From an uncultured Bacilli bacterium (GTDB lineage: Bacteria; Bacillota_I; Bacilli_A; RF39; UBA660), in the NCBI GenBank assembly GCA_944350395.1, contig CALVPA010000010.1:1-16707 (forward strand): DNA of 16,707 bases, written 5' to 3'. This document shows, piece after piece, positions 14,701 through 16,707 of this stretch; position 1 is the first letter of the stretch, and every line of letters begins with the position of its first letter. The translations under genes were made by a program, and so were the position numbers. The notes beneath the pieces are model-generated. The model had not been told where the DNA came from and did no database searches. It saw nothing but the letters and a program-made list of their open reading frames with translations.

Positions 14701-15348
14701 TCACTTGACACTCTTTTTGTAGGCGTCGAATGCAGCGTGTTGTTCCGCTTCCTTTTTACTCTTACCAGATCCGACTCCGTATACGATTCCATCTACGACG
14801 ACTTCGACTACATATGTCCTGTTGTGAGCTGGACCAGTCTCCTTGACTAAATTATATTCTAAGGATTTTTTATCTGTCTGTACCATCTCTTGAAGTGCTG
14901 ACTTATAATCAGAGTAGAAAACCGTGTTCTTTTCGATAAATGGTACGATTACATCCAAAACATATTTTTTACTAGTATCGAAGCCACATTCTAAAAATAT
15001 ACAAGCAAGTATTGCTTCGAATACGTCTGCGATAATCGTCTCGTTCACATTATGTATCTGACCATTTCCGACGCGAATATAGGGGATAAATCCTATAACT
15101 TTTGCATATTCGTATAGAGCATGTTCACATACATAACGAGAACGCATCTTAGTCATTTCGCCTTCTAAGTAATTATAATTTCTATAGAAGTATTCACTAG
15201 TTATAAGCTGTAAGACTGCATCTCCCAAAAATTCTAATCTCTCATAACTCTCAACTTTGTGCTCGTTTGCATAAGAGGTGTGAGTAAGAGCCGTCTTTAA
15301 TAACTCTTCGTTCTTTAATTTGATTCCATATTTTTCTAAGAATTTCAT
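14701..15348 (-). CDS. rnc: RNase III, double-strand-specific endoribonuclease
   Basis: RNase III cleaves long double-stranded RNA, matures rRNA precursors and degrades antisense pairs. The 215-residue protein has the nuclease signature 'ERLEFLGDAVLQL' with likely metal ligands Glu36, Glu39 and Asp43, and the second cluster 'IADVFEAILACIFLE' with Asp108 and Glu111. A dsRNA-binding domain (about 148-213) ends in the typical 'GSGKSKKEAEQHAAFDAY'. It is slightly shorter than B. subtilis RNase III (249). The start at 15348 is preferred because GGTGAT lies right before it; an in-frame ATG at 15408 would add 20 unrelated residues and overlap the promoter. The stop is TGA followed by TAG in frame. 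It forms an operon with smc, as in many Firmicutes. Confidence 0.97.
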   Translation of the reverse strand: MKFLEKYGIKLKNEELLKTALTHTSYANEHKVESYERLEFLGDAVLQLITSEYFYRNYNYLEGEMTKMRSRYVCEHALYEYAKVIGFIPYIRVGNGQIHNVNETIIADVFEAILACIFLECGFDTSKKYVLDVIVPFIEKNTVFYSDYKSALQEMVQTDKKSLEYNLVKETGPAHNRTYVVEVVVDGIVYGVGSGKSKKEAEQHAAFDAYKKSVK

Positions 15349-15363
15349 GATATCACCGTAAAC

Positions 15364-15392
15364 ATTGTACCAAATTGTAAAGTTTAAATCTA
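15364..15392 (-). promoter_or_regulatory. Probable promoter of rnc-smc
   Basis: On the minus strand TACAAT (15369-15364) is preceded by TGG, a TG-extended -10. The -35 position, 17 bases upstream, reads TAGATT and is a poor match. The predicted start near 15357 would leave a leader of about 9 bases before the rnc ATG. The call rests on the extended -10 alone. Confidence 0.4.
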
Positions 15393-15399
15393 GATATAC

Positions 15400-15428
15400 T
15401 TTAAGCAAATTAAAATATATGATAAAAT
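15400..15428 (+). promoter_or_regulatory. Probable promoter of the DUF6273-like gene
   Basis: TAAAAT (15423-15428) preceded by TGA forms an extended -10. TTTAAG at 15400-15405, 17 bases upstream, is a weak -35. It is divergent from the rnc promoter; about 30 bases separate the two elements. The start would be near 15435, inside the short spacer before GAGGTGAT. Confidence 0.45.
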
Positions 15429-15452
15429 ATATCTAATTATGAGGTGATTATT

Positions 15453-16406
15453 ATGAATAGTTTTTTCTTTTTAAAAGAAAGTCAAATAATTGGAAATGAT
15501 AGATTAAAAATATTAAAAAAATGTGGTTATAAAAGTGCTGTTACAGATTTTTCAATTTTATTAGGAGTTAATAATTCTTATCAAGATTATATAAGAGAAG
15601 ATAATTCCCATTTATATAGAGTAGGTAGATGGTGGACAAGCTCAGAAAATCATGGAAAAGTTAGTACTATTTATACTGAAGAAGAAGGTAAACTTACAGA
15701 ATGCTTTATAAGAAAAGTTGGAGCTCGTCCAGCCATAACATATTCCAGTATTATTCCTTATATTAAAAATGAGAATATAAATAGTTATGGTGTTAAAGAA
15801 GTAGAATACGGTGTTTATCCTCAATGGGTTGAAGAAGAAGAAACATCATTAAAAATAGAAAAAGAATATAATAAAGGGACTTTAAGACCTACCGGTAAAT
15901 ACTATACAACAGATTTAGTTACAAACTGGGAATGTAGCGCATCTTTTATAGCAAAAAAACATGCAGAATACGAATATAATGGAAATAATTATATTCGCGT
16001 AACTGAAGATGAAAATAATGTAACTGAAGTACTAACTGATCACAGATTCGTTAAAGAAGGGAAATCTTATTGGATAAGGGTCGAACCTTTAGTATGGTTA
16101 GTGGATGAAGAAGCAGATATTGCTCTTTCAAAAAGAATAATTTTTTCAGGTATACAGTTTAATAAATCTTATCCATACGATGGAAATTTTGAAAATACTA
16201 GTATTAAACAATATATGGATGAATTTTTATCTAAAGATATAATACCATTTAATAAGTCCAAATCAGAAAATATACAACAAAAGATAATGTTAAAAGATTT
16301 GTTAAATGAGAGAAAGCAACAACTAGAAAAGTTACGAAAATCTTCGATGGCAGACAATAATAAAGAACAAGAAATGCATGAAGAAAAATCAAAAAAATTT
16401 AAATAA
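15453..16406 (+). CDS. Hypothetical protein with DUF6273-like motifs
   Basis: The function is unknown. The 317-residue protein seems to have two lobes. The first (about 1-100) contains 'RVGRWWTSSE' (about 56-65) and 'VGARPAI' (about 89-95), resembling the WW...S and V-RPA elements of DUF6273/formylglycine-enzyme-like folds. The second (about 112-265) begins with 'EYGVYPQW', contains 'RPTGKYYTTD', 'YWIRVEPLVWLV' and 'IIFSGIQFN', and runs to 'FENTSIKQYMDEFLSKDI'. This pattern is familiar to me from uncharacterised gut Firmicutes proteins. The last ~50 residues are charged and helical. There is no signal peptide or membrane segment. The start is the ATG at 15453 behind GAGGTGAT. It is a single gene between the divergent rnc operon and the metal-transport gene. 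Confidence 0.75.
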   Translation: MNSFFFLKESQIIGNDRLKILKKCGYKSAVTDFSILLGVNNSYQDYIREDNSHLYRVGRWWTSSENHGKVSTIYTEEEGKLTECFIRKVGARPAITYSSIIPYIKNENINSYGVKEVEYGVYPQWVEEEETSLKIEKEYNKGTLRPTGKYYTTDLVTNWECSASFIAKKHAEYEYNGNNYIRVTEDENNVTEVLTDHRFVKEGKSYWIRVEPLVWLVDEEADIALSKRIIFSGIQFNKSYPYDGNFENTSIKQYMDEFLSKDIIPFNKSKSENIQQKIMLKDLLNERKQQLEKLRKSSMADNNKEQEMHEEKSKKFK

Positions 16407-16433
16407 TATAAGCAATAAACATATTATTATTTT
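16402..16433 (+). terminator. Possible weak terminator after the DUF6273-like gene
   Basis: AATAATAT (16402-16409) can pair with ATATTATT (16421-16428) around an 11-base loop, followed by ATTTTAT. All pairs are A-T, so stability is poor and this may be chance in AT-rich DNA. As at other gene ends here, the stop codon (16404-16406) lies in the 5' arm. Confidence 0.3.
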
Positions 16434-16460
16434 ATCAAAATAAAATATTATAAAAATAGT

Positions 16461-16489
16461 TTTACAAATACACCTTTTTATAGTAAAAT
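16461..16489 (+). promoter_or_regulatory. SigA-type promoter of the metal-binding lipoprotein gene
   Basis: TTTACA (16461-16466) and TAAAAT (16484-16489) are spaced by 17 bases. The start would be near 16496, giving a leader of about 20 bases that includes GAGGTG. I looked for a Zur- or AdcR-like operator palindrome around it and did not see one. Confidence 0.7.
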
Positions 16490-16516
16490 TGTTATGGAAA
16501 ATAAATGAGGTGTACA

Positions 16517-16707
16517 ATGAAAAAATTATATAAATTATTCTGTTTAATGCTCATAGTAGCAACTATGACTAGCTGTTTTAAAAGGGACGATTTAGAAGAC
16601 GTCGATATATATACTACTGTCTATCCTATACATTATGTAACTGACTATCTATATGGATATAATTCGAATGTAAAGAGCATATATCCAGCAGAAGTCGATT
16701 TAGACGA
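16517..16707 (+). CDS. ZnuA/TroA-family metal ABC transporter substrate-binding lipoprotein (3' end outside the window)
   Basis: The 63 visible residues begin with a lipoprotein signal peptide: 'MKKLYKLF', a hydrophobic core 'CLMLIVATM' and a lipobox ending 'MTSC', with Cys20 as the likely lipidated residue. The mature part reads 'VDIYTTVYPIHYVTDYLYG' and then 'VKSIYPAEVD', which matches the opening of zinc/manganese-binding proteins of the cluster A-I family ('TT-YP--Y----L-G' and 'V-SI-P'). The protein should sit on the outer face of the membrane and pass zinc or manganese to a permease, probably encoded downstream. The start has GAGGTG 4 bases upstream. Metal-ligand histidines would lie mostly beyond the window; His41 in 'YPIHYV' is present but its role is uncertain. 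The ion cannot be determined. Confidence 0.85.
   Translation, partial: MKKLYKLFCLMLIVATMTSCFKRDDLEDVDIYTTVYPIHYVTDYLYGYNSNVKSIYPAEVDLD

Noticed and set aside
15349..15408. Longer rnc start at 15408
   Set aside because: The extra 20 residues do not resemble RNase III, would span the probable promoter, and the ATG at 15348 has its own GGTGAT site.
16469..16514. 7-base inverted repeat TACACCT / AGGTGTA around the metal-binding lipoprotein promoter, considered as an operator
   Set aside because: One arm lies in the promoter spacer and the other is the ribosome binding site, 32 bases apart. It does not match Zur or AdcR site patterns and is probably chance.

Overview
The window is an AT-rich, gene-dense stretch of a low-GC Gram-positive genome. 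The likely source is an uncultured member of the Bacilli or a Mollicutes-related lineage such as an RF39-type gut bacterium; this is inferred from gene content and composition, not from a search. In support are the rimP-nusA-ylxR-infB-rbfA-truB order, Firmicutes-type TG-extended -10 promoters, AGGAGG-like ribosome binding sites, and an SMC of only 981 residues, close to the mycoplasma length. Tryptophans in the recognised proteins are encoded by TGG, and TGA ends infB and rnc, so the standard bacterial code (table 11) fits and the mycoplasma code is not needed.

Layout. Bases 1-675 hold the 3' end of a VirD4/TraG-like coupling ATPase, a conjugation-type protein. A clear promoter and a leader hairpin then open the translation/transcription operon at about 678-6202: a short rimP, nusA, ylxR (rnpM), infB, rbfA, a GNAT-like gene and truB, joined by overlaps or a few bases. 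The usual ylxQ is missing between ylxR and infB, ribF does not follow truB, and RimP consists only of its N-terminal domain. From 6244 a separately promoted HD-domain hydrolase ends in a strong terminator that overlaps its stop codon. A tRNA-Arg(CCU) follows, with a flavodoxin gene (TTG start) only 21 bases downstream, probably on the same transcript. The flavodoxin is followed by an E2-type acyltransferase-fold protein that lacks the catalytic histidine. Next come an FtsX/MacB-type ABC permease and its ATPase (8421-10551).

The minus strand then carries a compact M3-family metallopeptidase (10564-11640) with its own promoter, and the operon rnc-smc (RNase III and the chromosome condensation ATPase; 15348 down to 11740). 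The rnc promoter is divergent from a plus-strand hypothetical gene with DUF6273-like motifs (15453-16406). The window closes with a promoter and the start of a ZnuA/TroA-type metal-binding lipoprotein gene, cut by the window end.

How it fits together. Most of the window is core information processing: transcription elongation/termination (NusA), RNase P modulation (YlxR/RnpM), initiation (IF2), 30S maturation (RimP, RbfA), tRNA modification (TruB), RNA processing (RNase III) and chromosome segregation (SMC). The accessory parts are the coupling-protein tail, the flavodoxin/E2-like pair, the ABC exporter, the mini-peptidase, the DUF6273-like protein and the metal-uptake lipoprotein. No CRISPR array, insertion sequence or rRNA was seen, and no gene-free stretch exceeds about 120 bases. 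I did not find a convincing new multi-gene system. The most unusual items are the truncated RimP, the flavodoxin with a His-less acyltransferase-like partner behind a tRNA, and the two-lobed DUF6273-like protein.
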